A DNA stretch of 64,000 nucleotides from Sinorhizobium fredii USDA 257 (lineage in GTDB: Bacteria > Pseudomonadota > Alphaproteobacteria > Rhizobiales > Rhizobiaceae): assembly GCF_000265205.3 (NCBI RefSeq), contig NC_018000.1, forward strand, positions 4,278,001-4,342,000, written 5' to 3'. Positions 48,988 through 57,921 of this stretch are shown one piece after another; positions within the stretch are counted from its first letter, which is position 1, and each line of letters starts with the position of its first letter. Below the pieces are notes generated by a model. That model ran no database searches. It saw nothing but the letters and a program-made list of their open reading frames with translations, and had not been told where the DNA came from. Made by a program: the position numbers and the translations under genes.

Positions 48988-51015
48988 TTATCGCTGCGCG
49001 ACCGGACGCACCAACGGAGTGACGCGGCGGATCGTGACACGGCGGTTCTCCTGCTCGGCCTCCGGCGTGCGGATCTTCAGGAAGCGCTCGCCATAGCCCT
49101 GGGTCACCAGGTTTTCCGCCGGAACGCCATAGACCTCGGTCAAGAGCACCGCGACGGACTCCGCGCGCTCATCGGAGAGCACGAGATTCGACCGATCGTC
49201 GCCGACGGCATCCGTGTGGCCCTCGATGAAGAAGGTTTCACCCGGATCCTTCTCGAGGACCTTGCTCATTGCGTCCGCGACGCTGCGAAGTGTCTTTGCC
49301 TGCGACATCGATACTTCCGCACTGCCCGTGGCGAATTCGATGGTGTCGAGATCGATTCGACGGACCTTGTCGCGGAGGCGCGCGGAGTGGCGAACCTCGT
49401 CGATCGTGTAGACGCGCTCGACCGATTCCACCGGGGGTTCGGACAGGAACTCGTAATAATCCCGGTCCGGATCTTCGGCCACATCGACGATATACTCGTC
49501 GACCGGTATGGCAAGGCGCATCGGCGGCAGATCGTAGCCGACGTCGACGATCGCCGGCCGATCCTCCTCATATTCCGGCGTATACATCATCACATATTCA
49601 TTGCCGTCCCGATCGACGCGCGTGCGCGTCAGGATATCGCCGTAGCGATTGTAGACGGTAACGATCTGGTAGCCGCCGGGGCGAACGATCGTTTCTCGGA
49701 CGCGGCCACCCGAAAGATTATCGTAATACGACTCTTCCGAATTCCGCCGCAGACGCGGCCGGTCGTCGCCCCTTACGAAGATGCGGTCGCCAACGCCGAG
49801 GATCACACGGTCGTCGATCTCCTCGACGACCTGCACTTCCGTCACGTTATTTTCGGTCGTGTTGTTGACCGTGGTATTGTTGACAACGGTGTTGTTGATG
49901 ACGGTATTATTGACGATGTTGGTCGTCTCCGGCACGGCAAAGGCTGGAGCTTCCTCGATCCGCTCGCCTTCCTCCTTCATCACGGCTTCGATCCGTTGCG
50001 ACAGTTCCTCCTTGGACTCGACCGGGATCGCCGCCCGCGCCTGCGCGGACGCATCGTCGGTGGGAGGCGCTACGCTTTCCTCCTTGGCCCGCAGTTCCTC
50101 GCGCTGCTTGCGCCGGGCTTCGCGCGCCTGGTTGCCCCCTGAGTTGTCGGCATCCTTATCGCTGTCGAGCACGGCCGCCCCCTTGTCGACGGGAAGCACG
50201 ACAGTGTCGTCGGAAGCAGACGGGTCCTCGGCGACCTTCTGCTTTTCTTCCTTCGTGCGCTCATCGACCACTTCGGGAGCGGGCTGGCCCTCGGGCTGCT
50301 CTCCTTGCAACTGCTCTGCCGTTGCGGGTTGTTCCGCGCCTGGAACCGGCTGCTGTTCGCCTTCGCCCGTCTGTTGGGCCGGAGCCTCAGTCGCTGGCTG
50401 CTCGGCGGTCGTTTTGCCTTCAGGCACGACAGCCGGCTGCTCGGCGGCTTTTTGCTCGTCGGTTTGACGCTGCTCTTCGGCCTGTTGCTGGCGTTTCTTG
50501 CGCGTGGGAGCCTGTTCCTCGGCCTGCTGCGGAGTGCCCTCCTCGGCGGCCGGTTGCTGCTCTTCAGCCTGTTGCTGGCGCTTCTTGCGTCTTGGAGTTT
50601 CCTGCTCTTCAGCCTGCCGCGGAGCGCCCTCCTCGGCAGCCGGCTGCTGCTCTTCGGCCTGTTGCTGGCGCTTCTTGCGTCGTGGAGCTTCCTGCTCTTC
50701 AGCCTGCTGCGGAGCGCTCTCCTCGGCGGCCGGCTGCTGCTCTTTTGCCTGCTGTTGACGCTTCTTGCGCCTTGGAGTTTCCTGCTCTTCGGCCTGCGGC
50801 TGCTGTTGTTCCGCCTGTCCCTGGGACTCCTCCTCAGCGGCACGCTGCTTGCGTTTCTTCAGCAGCAGCAAATCCTCCGGAGACGGCTGTTCGGTGCCTT
50901 CCTGCGCGACTTCGAACGGCGCCATCAGGCTATCGGCAAGCGCCGGTTGGACCGCAAGAGAAGCCGCGAATACGGGCAAGGCCACCGTTGCGAAAAGTTT
51001 GGATCGAATGGACAT
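48988..51015 (-). CDS. Repeat-rich OmpA-family envelope protein
   Basis: 675 residues in four parts. A signal peptide ends ALA at residue 27. Residues about 55-255 are low-complexity, rich in E, Q, A, P, K and R, with a 30-residue tandem repeat (PRRKKRQQQAEEQQPAAEE) about 3.7 times. Residues about 363-392 form an N/T/V-rich run (NNTVINNTVVNNTTVNN), and the segment after it carries YNRYGDILTRTR-type repeats. An OmpA-like domain (about 555-665) has GHTDAVGDDRSNLVLSDERA, the peptidoglycan-binding motif with Asp and Arg. Probably anchors an extended, charged domain to the cell wall. ATG 51015 has AGGAAGGAAG. Confidence 0.88.
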   Translation of the reverse strand: MSIRSKLFATVALPVFAASLAVQPALADSLMAPFEVAQEGTEQPSPEDLLLLKKRKQRAAEEESQGQAEQQQPQAEEQETPRRKKRQQQAKEQQPAAEESAPQQAEEQEAPRRKKRQQQAEEQQPAAEEGAPRQAEEQETPRRKKRQQQAEEQQPAAEEGTPQQAEEQAPTRKKRQQQAEEQRQTDEQKAAEQPAVVPEGKTTAEQPATEAPAQQTGEGEQQPVPGAEQPATAEQLQGEQPEGQPAPEVVDERTKEEKQKVAEDPSASDDTVVLPVDKGAAVLDSDKDADNSGGNQAREARRKQREELRAKEESVAPPTDDASAQARAAIPVESKEELSQRIEAVMKEEGERIEEAPAFAVPETTNIVNNTVINNTVVNNTTVNNTTENNVTEVQVVEEIDDRVILGVGDRIFVRGDDRPRLRRNSEESYYDNLSGGRVRETIVRPGGYQIVTVYNRYGDILTRTRVDRDGNEYVMMYTPEYEEDRPAIVDVGYDLPPMRLAIPVDEYIVDVAEDPDRDYYEFLSEPPVESVERVYTIDEVRHSARLRDKVRRIDLDTIEFATGSAEVSMSQAKTLRSVADAMSKVLEKDPGETFFIEGHTDAVGDDRSNLVLSDERAESVAVLLTEVYGVPAENLVTQGYGERFLKIRTPEAEQENRRVTIRRVTPLVRPVAQR
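50461..50793 (-). repeat. 90-bp tandem repeat inside the OmpA-family gene
   Basis: About 3.7 units of 90 bp encoding 30-residue units (protein residues about 75-185). Units 1-3 differ at a few codons (KEQQ/EEQQ, EESAPQQ/EEGAPRQ/EEGTPQQ); the last is incomplete. Such exact in-frame periods commonly vary in number between strains. The low-complexity frames seen on the plus strand here are shadows. Confidence 0.88.
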
Positions 51016-51405
51016 TGTCTTCCTTCCTCTTGTAGCTCGGCGCCTCGCGCGCCACGCCACAGTTCAAGCCGCATCGCATCGGCACAGGGCCATGACCCGC
51101 GGTTCCGACATTTTTGTGTCGGCCGGAAATCCGTAGTCGAACTCCGCAGCCACGGATCGGTTCCGCCCAAAGGCCTATCGGAGCCGACATTAACCATTCC
51201 TGAACGGAACGTTCATCCGCCCCCTTCAACCATGAGACAACAGCAAGAGAACATTTCGCGTTTCGCGGTGGGTGACGCCGCTTTCCTGTTGATTTTTACA
51301 GGAAAAGCGTACGAATATCGCCGCAACCGGCGGGCAAAGCCGCCGGCGCTATTTGGCATCCGCGCACAAGAACAGACCGGGTGCCGGCCAACAGAGAGGA
51401 TAATC
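51016..51405. other. Divergent region between OmpA-family gene and amino acid transporter
   Basis: About 390 bases. A 6-bp perfect inverted repeat CCGACA-TTTTTG-TGTCGG sits at 51105-51122, about 90 bases before the OmpA-family start; it could be an operator. A plus-strand open frame continues upstream of the transporter start across the whole region and into the repeat-rich gene, but reads as non-coding Leu/Cys/Arg sequence. Confidence 0.5.
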
Positions 51406-52188
51406 ATGCGTATTTCCAGACGGCTGGCAGCCGCCGCATCGGCTGCCGTTTTCGTGCTCATGGCAGGCGCTGCCTTGGCGGAGGGCGAAAAGGTCGTGAT
51501 CGGCACCGAAGGCGCTTATCCGCCCTTCAACAACCTCGAGGCTGATGGCTCACTGTCGGGCTTCGATATCGACATCGCCAAGGCGCTTTGCGAAGAAATG
51601 AAGGCCGAGTGCACCTTCGTGACACAGGACTGGGAGGGCATCATCCCGGCACTGATCGCCAAGAAGTTCGACGCCATCATCGCCTCCATGTCGATCACCG
51701 AGGAACGCAAGCAACAGGTAGACTTCACCAAGAAGTACTACAACACGCCGCCGGCCATCGTCGTACCGAAGGATTCGCCGATCACCGAGGCGACCGAGGC
51801 TGCGCTCGAAGGCAAGGCGCTCGGCGCACAAGGCTCGACCACGCACTCCAACTACGCCGAAGCGCATATGAAGGGTGCGGAACTCAAGCTCTATCCGACC
51901 GCGGATGAATATAAGCTCGACCTCATCAACGGCCGCATCGATGCCGCCATCGACGATGTCGTCGTCATCTCTGAATGGCTGAAGAGCGAAGACGGCGCTT
52001 GCTGCAAGCTGCTCGGCACGCTTCCGATTGACCCGGTCATCAATGGCGAGGGTGCCGGCATTGCCGTCCGCAAGGGCGACGACGCGCTGCGCGAGAAGTT
52101 CAACAAGGCGATCGACGCCATCCGCGCAAACGGCAAGTACAAGGAAATCAACGAAAAGTACTTCCCGTTCGACGTTTACGGCAGCTGA
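51406..52188 (+). CDS. Polar amino acid ABC transporter, periplasmic binding protein
   Basis: 260 residues. Signal peptide (RRLAAAASAAVFVLMAGAALA) then a type-II solute-binding fold of the lysine/arginine/ornithine type: IGTEGAYPPFNNLEADGSLSGFDIDI, FDAIIASMSITEERK, IDAAIDDVV and GAGIAVRKGD. Probably binds a basic amino acid or opine; ligand is not certain. ATG 51406 follows AGAGGA at six bases. An intrinsic terminator separates it from its permease genes, giving more binding protein than permease. Confidence 0.93.
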   Translation: MRISRRLAAAASAAVFVLMAGAALAEGEKVVIGTEGAYPPFNNLEADGSLSGFDIDIAKALCEEMKAECTFVTQDWEGIIPALIAKKFDAIIASMSITEERKQQVDFTKKYYNTPPAIVVPKDSPITEATEAALEGKALGAQGSTTHSNYAEAHMKGAELKLYPTADEYKLDLINGRIDAAIDDVVVISEWLKSEDGACCKLLGTLPIDPVINGEGAGIAVRKGDDALREKFNKAIDAIRANGKYKEINEKYFPFDVYGS

Positions 52189-52251
52189 TCGCCGCGCGTT
52201 CTGAGAAGATCCGGCAGTGATGCCGGGTCTCGGGTGATGAAGAAAATGCAC

Positions 52252-52285
52252 CGGTGGATGGGCTTGCCCTTCCACCGTTTTTGTT
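52252..52285 (+). terminator. Internal terminator between binding protein and permease genes
   Basis: CGGTGGATGGGC-TT-GCCCTTCCACCG hairpin with one T-T mismatch, then TTTTTGTTT. Located 63 bases after the binding-protein stop and about 65 before the first permease; it would reduce, not abolish, downstream expression. Confidence 0.85.
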
Positions 52286-52349
52286 TGACAACGAAACAAA
52301 AAATATGCGCTGCAGCGCCAATAAGAACGGATAAGGGGAATATAGAGTC

Positions 52350-53153
52350 ATGAGCGGACTGTTTGCCGCCCTGTACTCCGGCCTTGCCTGGGTCGTGTCG
52401 ATGATCGACCCATTCTGCGGGCCGGCCGGGGTCTTTCGTTGGTTCGGTTCCGGAACGCTCCTGGCGTGCGGCGATACCGGCTGGGGCGACGAGATCGCCT
52501 ATGGGTTCCTGGTGACCGTGAGCCTCGCAATGGCCACCCTGCCTCTCGGGCTGGTGATGGGCTTCTTCCTCGCTCTCGCAAAGGAATCGAAGGAGCGGAG
52601 CCTACGGCTTTCGGCCAACATCTACACCACGATCTTTCGGGGGCTTCCGGAACTCCTGACGCTCTTCATTATCTACTACGGCCTCCAAATTCTCGTCCAG
52701 CGATTCCTGGCGACGTTAGGTTATGACGAGCCCGTTCAAATCAATGCCTTTGCCGCCGGCATGGTCGCGCTTGGCGTCGTTTTCTCCGCCTACTGCTCGG
52801 AGGTGCTGCTTTCCGCCTTCAAAGCCATTCCTCACGGCCAGTACGAAGCGGGCGATGCCCTCGGTTTTCACCGTGGCAGGACGATGCTGCTGATAATTCT
52901 GCCGCAACTCGTGCGCATCGCCCTTCCGGGGCTTGGCAATCTCTGGATGGTACTGCTCAAGGACACCGCGCTCGTTTCGGTCGTCGGCCTGCCCGACATT
53001 CTTCGTCAGACCGGCATAGCCGCTCGAGTCACCAAGGAAGCATTCCAGTTCTACGGTATCGCTTGCATCCTATTCCTCATTTTGGCGATGGTCTCTTCCA
53101 TCGCCTTCGCGGCGCTCGAGCGACGGACCAAACGCGCGGAGATGCATCGATGA
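52350..53153 (+). CDS. Polar amino acid ABC transporter permease (HisQ-like)
   Basis: 267 residues, about five membrane helices with the EAA loop typical of importers in PHGQYEAGDALGFHRGRTMLLI. Entry signal GFLVTVSLAMATLPLGL. Partners with the next permease. ATG 52350 behind AAGGGGAA. The stop overlaps the next start as ATGA. No ATP-binding gene follows. Confidence 0.92.
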   Translation: MSGLFAALYSGLAWVVSMIDPFCGPAGVFRWFGSGTLLACGDTGWGDEIAYGFLVTVSLAMATLPLGLVMGFFLALAKESKERSLRLSANIYTTIFRGLPELLTLFIIYYGLQILVQRFLATLGYDEPVQINAFAAGMVALGVVFSAYCSEVLLSAFKAIPHGQYEAGDALGFHRGRTMLLIILPQLVRIALPGLGNLWMVLLKDTALVSVVGLPDILRQTGIAARVTKEAFQFYGIACILFLILAMVSSIAFAALERRTKRAEMHR

Positions 53154-53980
53154 GCATTGCCGAGACCCTGATTCCGCCTCAGGCCCCGCCCCCGTCTCCA
53201 CCCAGGCCCTATACGCTTTCCCGTTTTCTCGGCAGCGTGACGCTCGGTATCTGGCTGGCCCTCGCCGTCGGCATCTTCTTCTCCGTCGTCGAAGGTTGGG
53301 ACCCGGAAAAATTCTCGCGCTACGGACCGAGCTTCCTGTCCGGCCTCGGGGTGACGCTGATGCTCGTCACCTCGTCGATTCTGATGGGCGCGGTTGTGTC
53401 GCTGCCGGTGGCGCTCGGGCGGATGTCGAAGCACCGACTCTGGTCCTGGCTCGCCTATGGCTATGTCTATTTCTTCCGCGGCACGCCGCTGATCACGCAA
53501 CTATTCCTCGTCTATTACGGCCTTGGCAGCTTCCGCCCGCAACTGGACTCGATCGGCCTTTGGTGGTTCTTCCGCGACGCCTGGAACTGCGCGCTCTTCA
53601 CCTTCACGCTGAATACCGCCGCCTATCAGGCCGAGATCCTGCGCGGAGCGATCGAAAGCGTGCCGCGCGGCCAGCATGAAGGTGCGGCTGCCCTCGGCCT
53701 GTCGGAGCGCGTCGCCTTCTTCAAGGTCATCCTGCCGCAAGCGATGATCGTGGCGCTGCGCCCCTATGGCAACGAGATCATCCTGATGATCAAGGGCTCG
53801 GCAATCGTCGCGATCGTCACCGTTTTCGACCTGATGGGCGAGACGAGGCGCGCCTTTTCCCGCACTTTCGACTACCAGATGTATGTCTGGGCAGCAGTGC
53901 TCTATCTGCTGATGGTGGAGTTGCTGCGCAATATCTGGGGGTGGCTCGAAGCCCGGCTGACGCGCCATCTCAAGCGCTGA
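53150..53980 (+). CDS. Polar amino acid ABC transporter permease (HisM-like)
   Basis: 276 residues, membrane helices from about 24 onward, EAA loop PRGQHEGAAALGLSERVAFF. N-terminal 30 residues are proline-rich and cytosolic (PPQAPPPSPPRPYTL). ATG 53150 overlaps the preceding stop (ATGA), so the two permeases are translationally coupled. The pair forms the heterodimeric channel served by the binding protein at 51406. Confidence 0.92.
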   Translation: MSIAETLIPPQAPPPSPPRPYTLSRFLGSVTLGIWLALAVGIFFSVVEGWDPEKFSRYGPSFLSGLGVTLMLVTSSILMGAVVSLPVALGRMSKHRLWSWLAYGYVYFFRGTPLITQLFLVYYGLGSFRPQLDSIGLWWFFRDAWNCALFTFTLNTAAYQAEILRGAIESVPRGQHEGAAALGLSERVAFFKVILPQAMIVALRPYGNEIILMIKGSAIVAIVTVFDLMGETRRAFSRTFDYQMYVWAAVLYLLMVELLRNIWGWLEARLTRHLKR

Positions 53981-54001
53981 GGCGCAACGCCGCGTAGCAG
54001 G

Positions 54002-54047
54002 ATGGCTTGGCAGCACTCGTTTCCATGCGCTGCCAAGCCATTGTTTT
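54002..54047 (+). terminator. Intrinsic terminator of the amino acid transporter operon
   Basis: Perfect 13-base stem ATGGCTTGGCAGC/GCTGCCAAGCCAT with a 14-base loop, then TGTTTTA, 22 bases after the permease stop. This closes the operon, which therefore lacks an ATPase gene. Confidence 0.85.
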
Positions 54048-54145
54048 ACCGAGCTAATTTCCACCGCTACGCCAATATTAGGTCTTGATTAACAAATCAA
54101 GCGCTTCATCATAGGGACCAACCTTTGTTAGAAGCGAGGTCCTTG

Positions 54146-54412
54146 ATGGCAAACGACATGGAACTGCAGCTCAGAGGGTACGGCCTGACGACGGCCCAGA
54201 TACTCTACCGAATGCCCGACCATCCGGCCCTGTTGCAAACCTACATCTGGCAGCACTACGACGTCGCCCCGGACTTTCCCGAAATGCGCAGCTTTCTCAA
54301 GTTCTGGCAGGAGAAGCTGGACGGCCCGCTGCATTCGGTCCGCTATGTGCATCGCAAGCTGATATCGGCGACGGAATGGCGAGCGCTCAAGGGCGAACTC
54401 ATTCTTCACTGA
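54146..54412 (+). CDS. Usg-family small protein
   Basis: 88 residues matching the usg family (named after its place near tryptophan genes in some bacteria): ELQLRGYGLTTAQILYRMPD, LLQTYIWQHYDVAPDFPEM, FWQEKLDGPLHSVRYVH. Function unknown. ATG 54146 follows GAGG at six bases. Stands alone between terminator and convergent DUF2270 gene; trp genes are not here. Confidence 0.9.
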   Translation: MANDMELQLRGYGLTTAQILYRMPDHPALLQTYIWQHYDVAPDFPEMRSFLKFWQEKLDGPLHSVRYVHRKLISATEWRALKGELILH

Positions 54413-54442
54413 AAGTGTCGCCACTTCACTGAGCCGCCGCGG

Positions 54443-55168
54443 TCAGACATGCACTTCGCCGTGAGCAAGTTCGCCCTCGTGAGCTTCCTTGTGAAGCGAG
54501 CCGTAGAGAACGACGCCGTAGAAGAGCGCAACGGCGATCATGACGCTCCAGCCCGGCAAGAGGCCCAGCGCTGCATTCTCGGTCACATCCGCCCAGGATC
54601 GGACATGGCCGAAAGGTTCGCCGGTGGAGGCCATCTTCGGCGAGGATATCTTCAGCGTCCAGGCAAGCAGCAGGATCAGATACATCCAGCAGTAATTGCG
54701 CTGCAGCCGCCGGCAAACCGCATCCCTGTAAGTCATCAGGAAGGCCGGCCTTCGCAGACTCTGGGCAATTGACGCCGACCATTTGAAGCTCTGCGTGCCT
54801 TCCGGGGCAAGGATTTGTGCGAAATAACCGCGTTCAAGTTGCCGCACGCGCGCGCGATAGACATCGAAGAAACGGTAGCGCCTCGCTTCGATCAACAGCA
54901 GCAAGGTGATCAACAGGATCGCAAAGAGCAGCACGCCGTGATGCGACGTCGGCGTTGACAGCGACACGGAAAGCATCGCCGCAACCACCGTAATTGCCCA
55001 GTTGGACGTGCGGTCGATGCGATCGCGCCAGCCGGCCATCCGCCCCAGTTCGCCGCGGTAATAGTGCACGATGGTATTGATCGTCTCCTGCGACGACTGC
55101 GGCAGAGGCGGCCCCTGCCGATCCGGCAGCTCCGTTTCCAATGTCAGCGGGCTCAGTTCAGCAGACAT
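54443..55168 (-). CDS. DUF2270 membrane protein
   Basis: 241 residues with about four membrane helices (WAITVVAAMLSVSLS, GVLLFAILLITLLLLI, WMYLILLLAWTL, WSVMIAVALFYGVVLYG). Family start INTIVHYYRGELGRMAGWRDRID is characteristic of DUF2270. Function unknown. ATG 55168 has GGAGG six bases before; ATG 55174 sits directly on it. C-terminus acidic, ending EGELAHGEVHV. Confidence 0.85.
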   Translation of the reverse strand: MSAELSPLTLETELPDRQGPPLPQSSQETINTIVHYYRGELGRMAGWRDRIDRTSNWAITVVAAMLSVSLSTPTSHHGVLLFAILLITLLLLIEARRYRFFDVYRARVRQLERGYFAQILAPEGTQSFKWSASIAQSLRRPAFLMTYRDAVCRRLQRNYCWMYLILLLAWTLKISSPKMASTGEPFGHVRSWADVTENAALGLLPGWSVMIAVALFYGVVLYGSLHKEAHEGELAHGEVHV

Positions 55169-55392
55169 CGGCATCCTCCCGACTTTTCACCCTTTTCATG
55201 ATCATGACTCCAATCGCTCTCCGGATAAATCCCGCCAGATGGCGCGCCGCCGATTTCTTAAGGAAATGCGAAATGCACCCCAATAGGCAGGGAGTAGGCC
55301 AGCGGCCACAAACGGAGGAAAGGAGATGTCAAGCAAAGGACGACCGCTGACGGGCAATTGCCAAAGGTCTCCCGCAGTCGTAAGAAGCGCCC

Positions 55393-56217
55393 ATGACACA
55401 AAAGAACAAAAAGATCGACGAGGAAGCGCTAGCGGAAGCATATAACCGCGCCCTTTCCCTGGAAAAGTCCGGCAATTTCGATGCCGCCGCGGCAGCTTAC
55501 CGCGAAGTGCTGGATCTTGATCCGGATGACCACGGGGGAGCTTCGGTCCGGCTTGCGTCCATGGGTCGGGGCGAGACGCCGCTCAAGGCACCGGATGCCT
55601 ATGTCGCAACGCTTTTCGACCAGCATGCGGACGTCTTCGACAATGTGCTTGTCGATCAGCTCCACTATTGCGTGCCGCTCCTGGTCCGCCAACGCGTTCA
55701 GGCCCTGGAACTCGGCCCCTTCAAGCGGGTGCTCGATCTCGGCTGCGGCACGGGACTGACCGGCGGCGCGTTGCGCGACCTTGCGGAAGACATCACCGGC
55801 ATCGACCTTTCCGAGAACATGGTCGAGATTGCCCATGAGAAAGACCTCTACGAGACGCTCTACGTCGCCGAGGCGGTCGATTTCCTCGACGATAACGAAG
55901 AGGCGCCGTTCGACCTGATCGTCGCAACGGATGTGCTGCCCTATATGGGCGCGCTGGAAGCCCTCTTCTTCGGTGCCGTCGACAATCTCTTGCCGGGTGG
56001 CCTGCTGATCTTCTCCAGCGAAACTCTTCCCGATGAAGCATTCGCGGGGCACCCCTTCATGGTCGGCCCGCACCAGCGTTTCGCCCACTCGGAAGCCTAT
56101 CTGCGCGACCGGCTCACCGCGACCGGATTCGAGATCGTCGAGGTGACCGACATCACGGTACGCTTGGAAGAAGGTGAGCCCATTCCCGGCCAACTGGTGA
56201 TAGCCCGCTTTCTCTGA
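55393..56217 (+). CDS. SAM-dependent methyltransferase with TPR-like N-terminus
   Basis: 274 residues. Residues about 10-50 form a TPR-like pair (EEALAEAYNRALSLEKSGNF, DAAAAAYREVLDLDPDD), then a class I methyltransferase with motif I VLDLGCGTGLTGG and acidic GIDLSENMVE, plus FDLIVATDVLPY. Substrate unknown. Ribosome site is weak. Followed at 70 bases by the dehydrogenase gene, possibly in one transcript. Confidence 0.85.
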   Translation: MTQKNKKIDEEALAEAYNRALSLEKSGNFDAAAAAYREVLDLDPDDHGGASVRLASMGRGETPLKAPDAYVATLFDQHADVFDNVLVDQLHYCVPLLVRQRVQALELGPFKRVLDLGCGTGLTGGALRDLAEDITGIDLSENMVEIAHEKDLYETLYVAEAVDFLDDNEEAPFDLIVATDVLPYMGALEALFFGAVDNLLPGGLLIFSSETLPDEAFAGHPFMVGPHQRFAHSEAYLRDRLTATGFEIVEVTDITVRLEEGEPIPGQLVIARFL

Positions 56218-56286
56218 GCGCTCGGCCTTCCTCCTTCCGCCCAATTCCGCTAAATCTTTGGCCAATTGGAAACAGGAGCATTCGCA

Positions 56287-57156
56287 ATGGCCAAAGTCGC
56301 ATTCATTGGTCTCGGCGTCATGGGATATCCGATGGCCGGCCACCTCAGGACCCGCGGCGGACATGACGTGACCGTCTACAACCGCACGGCCGCCAAGGCC
56401 GAACGGTGGGCGGCCGAATTTGGCGGACGCGCGGCGGCGACGCCCGCCGAAGCGGCAAAGGGCCAGGACTTCGTTTTTACCTGCGTCGGTAATGACGACG
56501 ACCTTCGATCGGTGACCATCGGCACGGACGGCGCCTTCGAAACGATCGGCTCCGGCGCAATCTTCATCGACAACACGACGGCGTCCGCCGAGGTCGCCCG
56601 CGAGCTCTATGCCGCAGCCCACGCCAGGGGCGCCCATTCCATCGACGCACCGGTTTCCGGCGGCCAGGCAGGTGCCGAAAACGGCGTGCTGACGGTAATG
56701 TGCGGCGGCGAAGCCGAAGCCTTCGATCGGGCCAAACCCGTCATCGAGGCCTATGCACGAATGGTGGGACTGATGGGCCCCGCCGGCGCCGGCCAACTCA
56801 CCAAGATGATCAACCAGATCTGCATTGCCGGCCTCATTCAAGGCCTCGCCGAGGGCATTCATTTCGGCAAGAAGGCGGGGCTCGACATCGACAAGGTGAT
56901 CGAAGTCATCTCCAAGGGCGCAGCCGGTTCCTGGCAGATGGAAAACCGCCACAAGACGATGATTGCCGGCAAGTATGATTTCGGATTTGCCGTCGACTGG
57001 ATGCGCAAGGACCTCGATATCGTGCTCGCCGAGGCCCGGCGCAACGGCGCCAAGCTTCCCGTCACCGCCCTGGTCGACCAGTTCTATGCCGATGTCCAGG
57101 CCCTCGGCGGCAATCGCTGGGACACCTCGTCCCTCCTCGCCCGCCTTGAAAAGTGA
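56287..57156 (+). CDS. 3-hydroxyisobutyrate dehydrogenase family oxidoreductase
   Basis: 289-residue beta-hydroxyacid dehydrogenase: Rossmann FIGLGVMGYPMAGHL, substrate loop DAPVSGGQAGAENG and catalytic lysine in GAGQLTKMINQI (about 171). Could be a 3-hydroxyisobutyrate, tartronate semialdehyde or related enzyme; sequence by eye does not decide. ATG 56287 has AGGAG. Its TGA overlaps the next gene's GTG (GTGA). Confidence 0.88.
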   Translation: MAKVAFIGLGVMGYPMAGHLRTRGGHDVTVYNRTAAKAERWAAEFGGRAAATPAEAAKGQDFVFTCVGNDDDLRSVTIGTDGAFETIGSGAIFIDNTTASAEVARELYAAAHARGAHSIDAPVSGGQAGAENGVLTVMCGGEAEAFDRAKPVIEAYARMVGLMGPAGAGQLTKMINQICIAGLIQGLAEGIHFGKKAGLDIDKVIEVISKGAAGSWQMENRHKTMIAGKYDFGFAVDWMRKDLDIVLAEARRNGAKLPVTALVDQFYADVQALGGNRWDTSSLLARLEK

Positions 57157-57851
57157 CGCTCTCGCCGATGTCCTCGGCCGAAGAGATCCTCGGTCATCTG
57201 CGTGGCCTCGGCTCTTCAGAGAACATTGATCGCTTGGGCCGCTTCGGCATCGCGACCGAAGCGGCCTTAGGCGTATCGAATGTCGAGCTTCGCCGCGTCG
57301 CGCGGCAAGCCAAGACCGATCACCGCCGCGCCCTCGCGCTCTGGCGATCAGGCATCCGCGAGGCGCGCATCCTTGCGGCCTATACTGCCGCCCCCAAGGC
57401 GTTGACACTCGAGGAGGCACGGCTTTGGGCCGGCGACTGCAATTCCTGGGAAGTGGTCGACACTGTGGCCGACCTCTTCGTAGCAGCGCGGTTCGAGCAA
57501 GTGCTTATCCCGGAATTCGCCGGCGATGGCCGGGAATTCGTCCGTCGCCTTGCCTTCGCGATGATTGCGACCTGCGCGGTGCATCTGAAGCAGGAGCCGG
57601 ATTCGGCGCTGCTCGCATGGCTGCCCTTGATTGAGGCACATGCCGACGACGAACGCAATTTCGTGAAAAAGGCCGTCAACTGGGCGCTGAGGCAGATCGG
57701 CAAGCGCAGCGCCGCCTGCCACGGGCCGGCCCTGACGCTCGCGGAAAAACTCGCGTCGAGCGGCAATCGCGCGGCCCGATGGACGGGCAAGGACGCTGCT
57801 CGAGAACTGTTGGATGCGAAGGTCCGCGGCAGGCTGGGTCTTGCGGATTGA
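57153..57851 (+). CDS. AlkD-like DNA alkylation repair protein
   Basis: 232 residues of HEAT-like helices: NVELRRVARQAKTDHRRALALW, ILAAYTAAP, WAGDCNSWEVVDTVADLF and NFVKKAVNWALRQIGKRS match the DNA alkylation repair (AlkC/AlkD-like) family. Would remove N3- or N7-alkylated bases. GTG 57153 overlaps the preceding stop (GTGA), implying coupled translation; ATG 57168 is an alternative. Catalytic Asp of AlkD is plausibly in WAGDCNSWEVVD. Confidence 0.85.
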   Translation: MTLSPMSSAEEILGHLRGLGSSENIDRLGRFGIATEAALGVSNVELRRVARQAKTDHRRALALWRSGIREARILAAYTAAPKALTLEEARLWAGDCNSWEVVDTVADLFVAARFEQVLIPEFAGDGREFVRRLAFAMIATCAVHLKQEPDSALLAWLPLIEAHADDERNFVKKAVNWALRQIGKRSAACHGPALTLAEKLASSGNRAARWTGKDAARELLDAKVRGRLGLAD

Positions 57852-57921
57852 AAACAGAAACTAGCCAGCAAATTAGCGATGATAGAAGCGGAAGTTACAC
57901 TGCCGCATCAACTGCGACAAG

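Noticed and set aside
50305..51405. Long plus-strand open frame running through the OmpA-family gene into the binding-protein gene
   Set aside because: It is in frame with the binding protein but antisense to the 90-bp repeats, reads as Leu/Cys/Arg-rich noise, and the true start with AGAGGA and a signal peptide is at 51406.
55429..57420. 663-codon minus-strand frame opposite the methyltransferase and dehydrogenase genes
   Set aside because: Mirror of two well-supported genes; Gly/Arg/His-rich with no motif.
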